Of a DNA stretch of 64,000 nucleotides, positions 33,080 through 44,415 are shown piece after piece; positions within the stretch are counted from its first letter, which is position 1; every line of letters begins with the position of its first letter. The notes beneath the pieces were generated by a model. The model had not been told where the DNA came from and did not search any database. It saw nothing but the letters and a program-made list of their open reading frames with translations. This stretch comes from Absidia repens (Eukaryota > Mucoromycota > Mucoromycetes > Mucorales > Cunninghamellaceae). The position numbers and the translations under genes are program-made. The stretch spans positions 558,001 through 622,000 of the forward strand of contig MCGE01000013.1 in the NCBI GenBank assembly GCA_002105175.1. The letters are read 5' to 3'.

Positions 33080-35461
33080 ATGGATAGCTCAAATACTGGT
33101 GAAGTTTATTCATCTAGTGTTTCGATGCACAACAAGCAACATACCCTTCCTCCATTACAACCCTCTAATGACGCTTTTTTGAGTCTTCAGCTAGCAGACT
33201 ATTTGGATAACCACCAACCACAACGCTCAACCACAACCACAACTACGACTGATAACAAACAACCCAGTTTACCTCCGCTCCAGGTTCACCAGCTCAACAA
33301 CGACGATTCTTCTTCTGATGACGAGTCCACAGCAGTGTCCCCTTTATTATGGTAAGACATCATATTTACTGAAAAGAGAGAGGGGAAGGTATGTAATGAA
33401 AATGCAGTTGTTGGCAGGTAAGGGAAGGGGATATCAAACATTAAATGGTATCTGATGATGATTATTGACTGACTTTCTATTTCTGTATGTATGATCGATT
33501 GGTAGGGTTCCTGCAGACCGACATCCAGAAATAGCACCAAGTGAATTCACCAAATGGCTTGAAACAAATGGCACTAATACACTAGCAAAAAAGTCATCAT
33601 CCTTACGACGAAAATCATCGGTCTTATCCCATATCCATATACCCTCCGATGCTTCTGATGCTACCACGACTAGTGGAAGTTCTCCCACAGATGATATATG
33701 CCCCAAAATATCATCATCTACCCTTCCTGTTCATGGCCAACAAGGTAAGACTAACTGAGAAAAAAAAAAAAAAAAAAAAAAATAGGAGAGGCAAGGCAAA
33801 AGGAGAAAGGCAGCAAAAAAGAAAGCTGGATTTTAAACTTGGTTATTTCTTATTGAATAGAAACCTCACCATCACCATCACCGCTTGAATTTGATCGGCA
33901 CTCACCAGCCCAAGATACATCTCGCGTGTTAGCACCACCAAGGGCAAACCATTCTTTACTTCGACGAAAAGCCTTTTCTGCTCGAGGAAGGGGAAGAAAA
34001 CAATCAACAGTTAGACATGGTCAGCATCAACAACAAGAAAATGCCATTCAGCAGCAGCAACCTACTGACAATAATGAACGCACTTCTACTATGGAACCGG
34101 TCCGACTATACGATCGACCCGTCAGCATGAGTGAATGGATTGATTTAGGAAATGCCAGTCTCGGCTGCTCCTCGTCTGATGATTCTCAGCAAGGGATTCT
34201 TTCTCGTGTTCATGATGCGGAATCTCAACTATTATCTCAATTCACAACACTGGATCAACCATCACCAAAATCATCATCATCGTTAGAACCTGAAGCAACC
34301 ACACCAACTCCCAAGCGACACAATGATAATCACAAAAAGGACACTACTTTGGAAAGAACAGTGTCGGCCAATTATCATACCTCCACTACCATGAAAAAAA
34401 CTACTCCTATTGGGATTCAAAGGGCATCGTCTGAACGCATCAGCAGCAACAAACTCGAACGCAAGCCCAGTGCCAGCTCATGGTTTGGCGGATTTTTCAG
34501 TGGTGGTGACAAGGAAAAGAAACGTGGCTCGTTACGACGGGTGGAGGACGAGAAATATGCACAACAAAAGAAACAACAGCAGCAACAGCAATTTCAGCAA
34601 CAACCACCGACACCAATGCCAACAAGAGCCAACAAAGAATTATCCCTGCGACCGAAAAAATCAACTGGAGGTGGTTTTGGTTCTTTTTTCTCACGTACTA
34701 ACAATGGTGGGCAGCACAAACGACTTTTGAAATTCCAACAGCAAGTCCTTTCTGGTGTCACTGGCGTGCCATTATTACTCAGCAAACCCAGCAACTTTGG
34801 AAAACCCAGTCATTCGCCAAACTTGGAAGCAACCAAGCAGCAGGAGCAGCAGCAGCAGCAGCAGCAACAACAACAACAGCAACCGATGGTATACCATAAC
34901 TATCGACTCCCAATTCATGTGGAACGTGCCATTTATCGACTCTCGCATTACAAACTGGCCAATCCTCGGCGCCCCTTACAACACCAGGTTGTGATTTCCA
35001 ATCTCATGTTCTGGTACCTATCTGTCATCAATACACAACAACAGCAACAGCAACCATTATTATCTACTACACATCAGCAACAAAATACATCTACACTTAC
35101 ATCTACTATTACCCCTACTACTACTACGACGACGACGACGACTAATAATAATACTCATACGATTCTCAGTTCCACCACCAATACCAATAACGCCACTCTC
35201 CATGCCCACTTTGATGATGACACCACGGCATCGTCCACAGACAATGACCATCTTTACAAAGGACAGAAATCAGGCAGGATAGGAATACCCAAACCACGAC
35301 CTCCATACAACAGCATCAAGATAGCATCCATAGGAAATGATCGAAGGATGATGGACTCGACAGATACCAAGGGTGATGACGACGACGACGAAGAAGAATA
35401 TAATGATGATGACGGGGATGACGATTTACCTCTTAGCTATTATAAACAAACCACATGTTGA
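33080..35461 (+). CDS. Zds1/Zds2-like protein (PP2A-Cdc55 regulator family)
   Basis: In yeast, Zds proteins bind the B55 subunit of PP2A and act in mitotic exit and polarity. Exons 33080-33351, 33506-33744 and 33861-35461 sum to 703 residues. Two short blocks I associate with fungal Zds proteins are present: near residue 90, WVPADRHPEIAPSEFTKW followed by SSLRRKSSVLS; and near residues 330-375, YRLPIHVERAIYRLSHYKLA, then NPRRPLQHQVVISNLMFWYL. Between them lies low-complexity sequence rich in Ser, Thr and Gln (Gln run at about 34847-34882). The C-terminal ~160 residues are Thr/Asn-rich and then acidic (poly-Asp/Glu). Unlike yeast Zds proteins, the second block is not at the extreme C-terminus. 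Family assignment is from memory of these motifs. Confidence 0.65.
34847..34882 (+). repeat. poly-Gln coding repeat
   Basis: Run of about 12 Gln codons (CAG, then CAA) directly before the conserved C-terminal block of the Zds1-like gene. Confidence 0.9.
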
Positions 35462-36369
35462 TTTACTCATTTATTTATTTTTTGAAATAAAAAAAAAAAT
35501 CTCATTCCATATGACCCTGGCTTTTTTGTTTTTAGTTTGTTTATTTATATTATGGATGATGAGCGATGGGGGATGATGATGGTGATGATGACGCTAGAGA
35601 GCGGTGTGCATAGGGTGCGGCTCAACAAAAACGTGAAAAAAAATTTGGGTGTCACGAAAATGCCCTTTTTTTACTTGACAGTAGACGTTCAATTACGTAA
35701 TATGATAGTAAAAATGAAATAGAACAAAATTATATGATTGAGGATTGTATATTTATGAGAAAAAAAAAATATGCTCAGGAATTTCATGTTGGTCGGCGGT
35801 TTTGCTAAAGGGTTGAGGAATTGCAACACATTTGAATATGGCCGCTTGCGCTTCAATTATCATATTTTTATGCATATTTTTTTGTGTAGTTTTCTCTGCC
35901 CTTTTTTTGTGAGTCCACCACGGCCATTCTCTAAAATAATTCACGAAGTTTATCTCATCTTTTTATTTAGAAACCCAATACTGTAGAGGACGGAGCGTTG
36001 GGCACGCCGATTGGTTGGTGTCACTTCATACCTAATCTTTTTTTGGCGAAGACACACACATCAGTTTTTTTTTACTCGCTCAAGCATCTTACAGTGTGGA
36101 TATACCCATTCAATAAGGCAAATGAAATGTATGAGAAGCGATATAAATATCAAAAGACAAGGCATATTTTATTCAGATATAGATATAGATATAAACTATG
36201 ACACTGAAGCACACTATGTAATGTGATGATAATATTGCGACACCTATCTAAAGTTGAGGCGATGAGGGAGTGAGACAATATATCGTACCATAAACTATGT
36301 GGAATGTGCAGCATCTTTTTATGGAAAAAATATAGCGTCAAACAAGCTAGTCCAATCAAACATTGTAAT

Positions 36370-37110
36370 CTATGGTACAATATATGATACAGGAACCCAC
36401 AATAATGATATCAACGGAAAAAAAGAAATTACATCGTTATTAGGAGTAATATCTCAATTCTAATTGTGAATCCCTATGCTATATCTAACAATACAGCAGC
36501 TATCTGGAACCTTATTTTGTGTTTTTTCATCGAAATGAAGAAGGTTAACAATGAAGTAGCCACCATCACAGTTCAGCGAAGGCCACAGAAAAAGATTTCA
36601 AATCCCGCCCATGTGATTTTTATTTACTCCCAATTTCCTTTCCCCACCGCTCTCTTTTTTCTTTTCTTTTTTTTTGCTCTTTTTTTTTTCCTTTCTTTTT
36701 TCTTCACCATTCAACTTCGTTGAGGTTATGTTGGACTTAGATTAGTATCAAGACTAGTTTAGAAGGGGTTTCAACTTAGGGATTACAACATGCATGGGGA
36801 AACCCTTTCATTTTGGATCTAGGATTTTGGAGCCCCCATTGACTTGGTTTAGTTTTAGTTTGTCCATAGCTTGAATCTATATTTGAATAAAATATTCCTC
36901 TTTTTACTTCCTTCAATAAAAAAAAATGTCCCATTAGTCTCTCTCATATTTTGTGCAGTAGATCCCTTTATACGGCGCATTAGTTCCCATTTACAATCGC
37001 CCTTTTCGAGTAGCATTGGCCATTCTATCAGATCTCACTCCAGTGTCCCTCATGATTCCTCCAATAAACTTCTCCTTCATTTACCAGTATAACCCCCCAG
37101 GAGATACTAT
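36370..37110 (+). repeat. dispersed repeat family, copy 3
   Basis: Plus-strand copy, with the longest match to copy 1. AGGAACCCAC at about 36391, CTGGAACCTT, GGCCACAGAAAAAG, then ATTTCAAATCCCG, a T-rich run, CTTCACCATTCAACTT at 36702-36717 (identical to copy 2), GACTAGTTTAGAAG, CCCTTTCATTTTGGATCTAGG, TTGTCCATA, TTTGAATAAAATAT, CTTTTTACTTCCTTCAATAA, AATGTCCCATTAGTCTCTCT, ATCGCCCTTTTCGAGTAG and CCTCCAATAAA near 37050. Edges are approximate. Confidence 0.8.
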
Positions 37111-38886
37111 ACAATGACCTTTGTTTCACAATGAGTTGTTTATGATTCAAATCCTGCCGACTAAAGAACCCTTCGCCCTCCGCCCCTTCCGATTGGCAAG
37201 AAACCGAACGTGGAGTTTTTTTATATGTTTAGTGCCCGGACCGTCGATACTTTTTTCTTGTCTCCTTCCATTTAAGATTTATTTATGTTGTACAATGCGC
37301 ATATGGTGGTCGAAATTGGTTATGAATTCTTCTATGACCATCACTTATCACGCTTCTTCCTTGTGCCCGAATTCCCGTCATTTTGAAAGTCTACCATCGT
37401 CAAGATTGTTGATAAAATATGCTGTATAGATTTTTGACCCTTATTTCCTGCTACTCGGTCTCGTTTATAAAGGTAAAAAAAAAAAAAAAAAAAAAAAAAG
37501 GACACACCGTACTGTTTATATTGCTTGACATCACTCATTTGTCTTTTTTTTTTCCCAGTAGCCATCATCAATCCGAAATAGACACCCATCATAGATCCTG
37601 TCCTTTAAAATACCCTTTACCCCCTTTTCCTATAGTACATCAGAAACTTATCTTCACACTTTTTATTCATATCCTTTATCTATTTATAGAATCGTTTTTA
37701 TACGTCTGTTTGTACTATGTGTTTTAATCTTTTTATCCTCAATAAAAAATTACGTTATCATTTACCATAGTTTGTACTCCTTTTTTTTTTATTTTACCGG
37801 TAGCTTGGAAAAGCATGATTTCCATTGACACCCTATCCGTCTATTCTATTTCTTTGTTTGGATATAGGGGGGTTTCTACTTCTCATACGACTGGGCCTGC
37901 GCTTCGGGGAGGAGTAAGACCCATTTCTTCTGATATCATGATAGAAAAGTGGGGATTGGGGAGGGACTAGGTGTCATTTAGCTCAACACCAATATATAAA
38001 TAAAAGGGGCGTGGGCAAGGTGGAGAAAGGTGCATTTGTCAATTTATCGAACTGACGGTGGGGGTGAAGCATAAAAGAAGGGTATGATAGAAATAAACCA
38101 TAACAGAATTGTCCTATTCGACCCACATGAAAAAATAAAATAAAACAATTCATGTTTCCAAATTAAACTTCATTAGGACGGCTGTGGTGGTCAAAAAAGG
38201 GAACGATCGGCTGGGATATATTTTTTATTCAATAGAATAGGATTTGAACCGGTGTTGCGATGAAAATGGGAAAAAAGGAGAGTACATAGAACAATGCCGT
38301 GCCTCTCCCTACTTTTTTTCTTCTTTGAAGTTGTTGTTTATTATCATCTCATTAGGATAGAATGTTTCTTTCAATGACATCATTCAAAACCATGCTACTG
38401 TATTATGTTAGATGTAGCAAAAGTGGAAGGAAGGAGGTATTTTTTTATGTTTTTGGCACTAAGACCGTTAAATAAAAACGTCTCATTGGTATATTTTAGT
38501 CTACTCAAAAATAAAATAAAACAATTAGCACTTTTGGCACTTTGATAGCACTCCTTTCGCTCGAAAAAGGTAGGACAAAGGAGGCAAAGTAGGTTGGATT
38601 GAATTTTTTTGATCGACAAAAATCTTCATAAAGCATAAAAATCATGTTACTCCTATCTTGCAAATAAACAACACTACATTAAATGTACAGCGTAATAGAT
38701 ATTATATTGGCATCCGGGGTTTACAATTATTATTATTATTTTGAGTGCGCTAAGCAAATAATCCCCCCCCTCCCCTCTCCGCTTGGACCTATCTGTCGAG
38801 CAAAATTTTACCCCTGAATACAATAATATAATAATAATAAAAAAAAAGCTTATTTTTTTGATTGACAATAAACTCGCCACGGAAGC

Positions 38887-38892
38887 TATAAA
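38887..38892 (+). promoter_or_regulatory. TATA box candidate
   Basis: TATAAA about 60 b upstream of the ATG of the C2H2 zinc-finger gene, followed by a T-rich leader. Confidence 0.45.
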
Positions 38893-38951
38893 ATGATGAG
38901 ACTAATTTTTTTTTTCCGTTTTTTTTTCGTTTTTTCCCTGTCTTTGTCCTT

Positions 38952-39704
38952 ATGTATCAATCACAACCTCATCCTGTCACTGTCATGACCTCTTTCCCAT
39001 CTAATATGATGCCTCAACAGGATATAAAATCGCCTTCTTCCACCTCTTATTATTTTTCCACTTCTTCATCCAACTACGCTATTGCCCCACCACCACCGCC
39101 CATGGGGTGGCAAGATCCAACTAACTTTGGCTCACTCATTCCGTCCCCCGAATCCTATTCTCCACCACCTATCATGACTTCGTCGACATATCATTCACCA
39201 AGTTCATCCAATGTATCCTTTGAAGAAGACGATATGCCGCTTTTTTTTTCGCCTAGCACTGCTGCGACACATTCACCCACCGACCTTTCACCCACACAGC
39301 CATCCTCAACCTCTTTTTCATTTTTGACATCTCCCCCACCAACAACAACACCACATTATCATTCATCTATCGATAATACCCACCACCCCCAACAACAACA
39401 ACATCAACAGCAGCAACAGAATTATCAACATCCTCCACTTTACTATCCCAAACAGCCTCCTGTGCCCCTTGCTCGTCCGTACGCCTGTGTCACCTGCCCT
39501 CGAGCATTCGCAAGGAAACATGACCTTCAACGACATATTCGTGTTCATACTGGCGCCAAACCTTACCTATGTGTGGCATGCAAAAAACCATTCGCACGTA
39601 CCGATGCTCTCAAACGCCACTTACGTATCGAGGACGCCTGTCGTTTGAGCCCCGAAATCCAAGCTTTGAAAGGCGCTGGAAAGCGACGTTACCGTAATTT
39701 ATAA
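38952..39704 (+). CDS. C2H2-type zinc finger transcription factor
   Basis: Single exon, 250 residues. Residues 1-175 are Pro/Ser/Thr/Gln/His-rich, typical of an activation or regulatory region. Two adjacent fingers end the protein: finger 1 YACVTCPRAFARKHDLQRHIRVH (C-x2-C-x12-H-x3-H) and, after a standard TGAKP linker, finger 2 YLCVACKKPFARTDALKRHL with RIEDAC. In finger 2 the last His of the pair is replaced, and a Cys eight residues after the first His may be the fourth ligand (C2HC-like). RKHDLQRH and RTDALKRH at the DNA-reading positions resemble Crz1-like and related fungal factors, so calcineurin-pathway control is possible but unproven. The C-terminus is basic (GKRRYRNL). Confidence 0.85.
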   Translation: MYQSQPHPVTVMTSFPSNMMPQQDIKSPSSTSYYFSTSSSNYAIAPPPPPMGWQDPTNFGSLIPSPESYSPPPIMTSSTYHSPSSSNVSFEEDDMPLFFSPSTAATHSPTDLSPTQPSSTSFSFLTSPPPTTTPHYHSSIDNTHHPQQQQHQQQQQNYQHPPLYYPKQPPVPLARPYACVTCPRAFARKHDLQRHIRVHTGAKPYLCVACKKPFARTDALKRHLRIEDACRLSPEIQALKGAGKRRYRNL

Positions 39705-39963
39705 TACCATATTTTCTTTTGTCTCTCACACACGTTTCTCTTATTCTCTTATGTCACTATGATATTTCCCCCCCCCCATCCTATATGTCATTTTTCCACG
39801 CCCGTATTTTTTTTTATATTCATATCATATGCCTTATATCGACCACTTTGCTTTTTCCATTTTTTTTTTGTTTTTGTATATTCCCTTTTTTTTTTTTTTT
39901 TTACCTATATATTATATATCTTCCTTATCATATGAATTATCCTTAGGTCATCCCCCCACCCCT

Positions 39964-39994
<31 letters not shown>

Positions 39995-40290
39995 ACTCTT
40001 AATATCATATGTTCCTACTTTTCTTCACATCCCCCCTTTTTTTAGATTAGGCACTTCAAATACAATGAATAAAAAAAGCCCCACCATCATAATGCATCAT
40101 GCCCAATACGTCTCTAACATCCATCAGTCTTTCCCTTTTTTCCTTCCCGACCACCCCCCCCCTTTTCCTAGACCTCAAAAAAAAAAAAAAAAAAAAATAC
40201 AATAGATCAAATATACTTTATTTTTTAAAAGAAAAAAAAAAAAAAAAAAAAAGAATCAAATCACTAATCTAAAAAAAAAGCACTTCTACA
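39705..40290. other. convergent intergenic region, homopolymer-rich
   Basis: 3' flanks of the C2H2 gene (+) and of the golgin-like gene (-; TTTATT at 40217-40222). It contains many T, C and A runs, for example T at 39970-39993 and A at 40177-40197. No gene is seen. Confidence 0.6.
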
Positions 40291-41536
40291 TTAAATATCT
40301 ATCACTTCACTTTGACATCCATTGCAGCGCGGCGTTTCCAAAAATTCAAAAAACTCCGGTTTTCGTAATGGAGGTAGTGGACCCACCGACGGCGTTTTGT
40401 TGTTGTTGTGGCTGGAAGTTGGGTCACCATCGCTATCCTCGTTGTTTCCGTCGTTGTCATCGTCGTTTTCACTGTCACTGTTCACCCATTCAAACCCATT
40501 TTCGCTAACGGGACTGAGTCCATTCTGCATCAATTTAACCTGAGCGGCATCCAGTGCATCACGGCCGACTGTCAAATCTTCTTCATGGTGCTGGCGAATC
40601 GCTTCATGCTGGGCCCACATTCGTTCTAGGTGCTCTTGGTATTCGTTGCGCAGTCGTTCGATGGTGTGTTCCAGACCTTCGCGTTCCCGGATAAGATCTT
40701 TCTTTTCTTTGCTCGCTTCAAGTTCCACATTCAATTGCCGATCCCGCACTGTCGTCAATTCGCCCCGAATCGTCGTAAATGCATCAAATTGCCGTTCCAA
40801 TCGTGATCGTAAGTCTTTGACTTCGGTTTCCAATGCTCGTTCATGCTCGGATTCATGTTGGTCGTTGTTTTCTGGGCTTCCTTTTTCCTCATCACCAATC
40901 GATGCTGCTGCTCGTAATTCCTCCACCAGTTTCGATTTCGCCGCTAACTGCTCTTGGGCTTCCTTGAGTTGCGTTGTAAGCTGGTCCACATTGTGCTGCT
41001 GTTGCTGCTGTGTTGCCGCTTGATCACTGTCATCTGGTGCTTGTTGATTTTTCTGTTGCAATTGTTCCTGAAGCCGGCTGATATCTTCCGTCATGCTGGT
41101 CACCTTGGTTTGTTCCGCCATCCATTCCTGGTGCTTTTCATCGTAGAGGTGCTGTTGTTCCTGGACCTTGTCTTGCAGTTCCGCCAGTTGCTTTTCCAAT
41201 AACTCCACTTGTTCTTGTCTTTGGCTTCGTTCTTGTTGTGATAAAAGACTGTCGCTGTTGTTGTTGCTGTTGTCATCGTCCTTGTTGTTGTCTGATAAAG
41301 TTATCAATTGTTGTCTGAGATCATTATTGGTCGCCTCTGATGCCGCACGTTCGGATGTCAATTGTTGTTCCAAGTCATTGGCACGCGCCTGCAATCGCCC
41401 CATGGTTTGCTTGATCTCGACTAACGCTGCTTCTTGCTGGTCCTTTTCATGTACCAAAGCTTGGTGTATCATGGTTTGATCCTTCAATTGCTGTTCTAAG
41501 TCGTGATACTTGCATTCCCATTCACCACCGTCATCG

Positions 41537-41585
<49 letters not shown>

Positions 41586-41955
41586 CAGGGACTAATGTTA
41601 GAGTGTCGATTTTCGCTTGCAATTCGTGGATTTCATCACTACGATCCTGGAGTTGGGTATTTAACGTAGACACTAGGGCTTGTTGATCTTCCAAACGAGA
41701 GGTCAATGAGGTTTGCTGGGTGACAAGGCTGGCACGTGCATCTTCAAACATCTCCGCTAATTCCCGTTTTTCATCCAATTCGTCTTGTACGGACGTCAAT
41801 TGCTGTTCTAGAAACTGCCGTTGTTCTTCAAATGATTGCTGATCAGTTTCCAACTTGCTAATATAAAGCTGCTGTTCCAGAGATCGTGATTCCAATTCCA
41901 TCAGTTTGTCCATATGTGCTTTTGTGTGTTGCACTGTAGAGGCGTTGTCGTCCTG

Positions 41956-41996
<41 letters not shown>

Positions 41997-44177
41997 TCAC
42001 TGCCGCTACTGTTTGCTCCATTTTATCATACATGGCCATAATGCGCGCTACTTTTTGGTTGATCCGTTCGACACGTTCCGCCATGAGGTCATGATGCTGT
42101 TGATGGGTGGACTGTGATTGATCCAATTGGCGAGCCATATCGTCTTTGGTTTTGAGAAGATCCTGATACAACGCTTCCTTTTCATCCATGGTTTGTTCAA
42201 GTGCTGTATATTGCTGATGCATGTTGTGAAGATCCACCGATGATGTCTCCCTTGCGTCACGCGCCACTGCCAAATCATGTGTGAGCTTGATGTGAATCTT
42301 CTCCAATTTCATGATAGTTTCTCGTAGTTGGTCGATGGTATATTCATTGCCGTCCATGATTTGCTTGGTGTCCAAGAGCTGTTGCTTCATCATATGGTGC
42401 TGTTGTTCCAGTTGCTGAATGGAGATATTCAAATCGTTCATCTGTTCATCTTTGGTATCCGACAGGGCGTTGGCTTGCTTCAGTTGTTGTTTCAATTCGC
42501 TGATCACCGTCTCAAAGCCATCGTGTTGCGCCACCAGATCCGCATGGTCGTTTGTCTTTTCATCGAGGAGTTTCTGGATATCTAAGGTTTGTTGCTGCCA
42601 CTTGTCTGCTGTTTCCTTGATTACGTCATGATCCAGTCGCAGTTGAGAAAGTTGATCGACGTGGGTTGTGAGATCGGTGTGTTTGTTGTCTAGTGTCAAA
42701 TGCAGTTCCTGAATCGCGTTGTCCTTTTCATCCAGTTGATGCTTCATTGTCGCTAGAGCGTTGTTTGCTGTCGCCAATCGTTCCTTGAGTACATCCATTT
42801 CCGAGTCAAGTGAGTTCAGTCGACGTTGATTCACTTCCAAGTTTTTGACGGTTTGCCTAAGCGTGTTCCTTTCCTGTGTCTTTTGCTCTAGGTCAACCAC
42901 AAGCGATCCATGATTACCCCGTGCCATGTCATAGAGTTGCGTAGAAAGAGATTTGATTTCACAATCTTTGGTGTAGTTATCCGCCAGTGTCCTTGAAAGC
43001 TCTTCTTCCAGATCGTTCACCATATCAATCAAGCGTGTTGTCTCCGTATGGAAGTCTTCATTGGAGGCCTTCATTTCGTCCAGCTCCTTTTTTTGCTTGT
43101 CCATCAATGCTGACATTTCTTCCCACTTTAGTTTGTTGTCATCCTGCTGTTGTTGCTCCAAACGCTGTGTTTCATCGTTTTCCGCCTGTCGTTCCTTGTT
43201 CAAAGCCGCCATATCATCTTTTGCTGATACCAATGCTGACTGCAACTCGGTTATTTTTTCCTGTTGGGACTGACGTGTAATGTTGGATTCCAAAAGTTGT
43301 TGCTTCACCTCACCATATTCTTGCTCCAGTAAGCGTTGTTTGTCAGCCAAGGCATCATATTGCTGCGCCGAATTGTCTTTTTGATTCTTCATATCATCAA
43401 ACTGTGCATTCAGGGTACTAACTTGAAGTCGTAGTTGTTCAGAATGAGAAGCCAAGCCCGCCTTTTCTTGTTGAAGTACATCGATCTTGTTTTGCAGTAA
43501 CTGAAAGGGTTCTTGAGAGACTGGTGGTATACTGTGCAATGATGGGTTCCCATGATCAGGAGGAGGAAGAGCATGTACTGTTGGCGGCGATAGTGTTGAT
43601 GTCAAGGGATCAGAAGCCGGTGAAGCTAGTGATGGAGAATGAGCTGAATGTGGTGGTGGTGGTGGTGGTGGTGATGAAACCAAGTTCTGAAAGACTGGAG
43701 GAGGAGAGGACATGATGACAGAAGGATTGGCTCTTGGTGGAGGGGGTGGAGACGTCACGGCGATAGGCTGAGCAGTAAAAGAGGTTGGCGTTTTTGAATG
43801 CATATCCTGCGAAAAGCTACCAGATCTAAAATAACGTAGAGTGGAAATAGTTCAGACAAAGAAGGGAGGGAAAGACAATATACATTTAGTCAGTTCTTAC
43901 CTTTTTGTCAAAGGCGAGCCATGATTGGAAAATAGAATACCATCAGCACCAGCTTTAGGTTCATCGTGTGAGGTTTTTGAGCTGCAGGATTCGGTATCGG
44001 CTTTAGGATGCTGCTCCAGCTTCTTGCTTTGGAATTTTTTGAGCTAATCATATAAAAGAAGGCACAAGATGAGTTTCAGTAATCATTTTACTTTGAGATA
44101 ATCGTTACCTTTTTCCTAGCCGCAAGTACTTTTGCTTTTCTTAAATGATCGGCATCAATAGATTCTTTATCTGACAT
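40291..44177 (-). CDS. long coiled-coil protein, golgin (GM130/golgin-45/Bug1)-like
   Basis: Exons 44177-44109, 44043-43901 and 43825-40291 sum to 1,248 residues. The N-terminus has a basic helix (DHLRKAKVLAARKK, then LKKFQSKKLE) like the p115/Rab1-binding start of GM130 and yeast Bug1. A Pro/Ser-rich hinge (poly-Pro) comes next, then about 950 residues of nearly continuous coiled coil (Gln/Leu/Glu/Lys heptads, broken by an Asn run at 41536-41585). The end is acidic (SENDDDNDG) followed by PLRKPEFFEFLETPRCNGCQ and SEVIDI. This CxxC near a hydrophobic free C-terminus recalls golgin-45, whose terminal CxxC completes a zinc site with GRASP55 while its last residues sit in the PDZ groove. I infer a cis-Golgi tether that binds a GRASP (Grh1) protein. 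Other coiled-coil proteins cannot be excluded. Confidence 0.6.
41536..41585 (-). repeat. poly-Asn coding repeat
   Basis: About 16 Asn codons (AAC, seen as GTT units on the plus strand) interrupting the coiled coil of the golgin-like gene. Confidence 0.9.
41956..41994 (-). repeat. Ala/Thr coding repeat
   Basis: An alternating Ala-Thr tract (GCA ACA units; TGTTGC on the plus strand) in the coiled-coil gene; another break in the heptads. Confidence 0.75.
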
Positions 44178-44415
44178 ATATATAAATGATAGTGGGGAGG
44201 AAGAGAAAGAGGATTAAAAAAAAAAAAAAAAAAAGGCAAGAAAGGGGGAATACATATTTCCCCGTTTTTTTTTTTTTTATTCTTTGCCCAATTAGTGCAC
44301 ATTCAACCCCGCAAATAAAAGCCTATTTTTTTTTGACAATATATATTTTATTCAAAAGATAATAACAAGAGAAAATAACAAATACAAACTATATACATAT
44401 CATACTATACTACAA

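Larger units (their letters stand above)
35462..38951. other. long intergenic region with dispersed repeat copy 3
   Basis: 3.5 kb without a supportable gene. It contains repeat copy 3 (about 36370-37110), a poly(A) run near 37477-37499, and several AT-rich simple tracts. A TATAAA at 38887-38892 lies about 60 b before the C2H2 gene. Frames of 60-100 codons here lack coding character. Confidence 0.55.

Noticed and set aside
36150..36185. Possible fifth repeat copy (TATCTGAATAAAATATG on the minus strand)
   Set aside because: Only about 18 b match; no neighbouring blocks of the family follow in order.
38225..38265. tRNA-like B-box (GGTTCAAATCC) on the minus strand
   Set aside because: The T-stem does not pair properly, no acceptor stem or A-box/anticodon arm is found 50-70 b upstream.
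40408..43280. Several plus-strand frames across the golgin-like gene
   Set aside because: They are antisense shadows of its Gln/Leu-rich coiled coil, giving poly-Cys/Ser/Leu.
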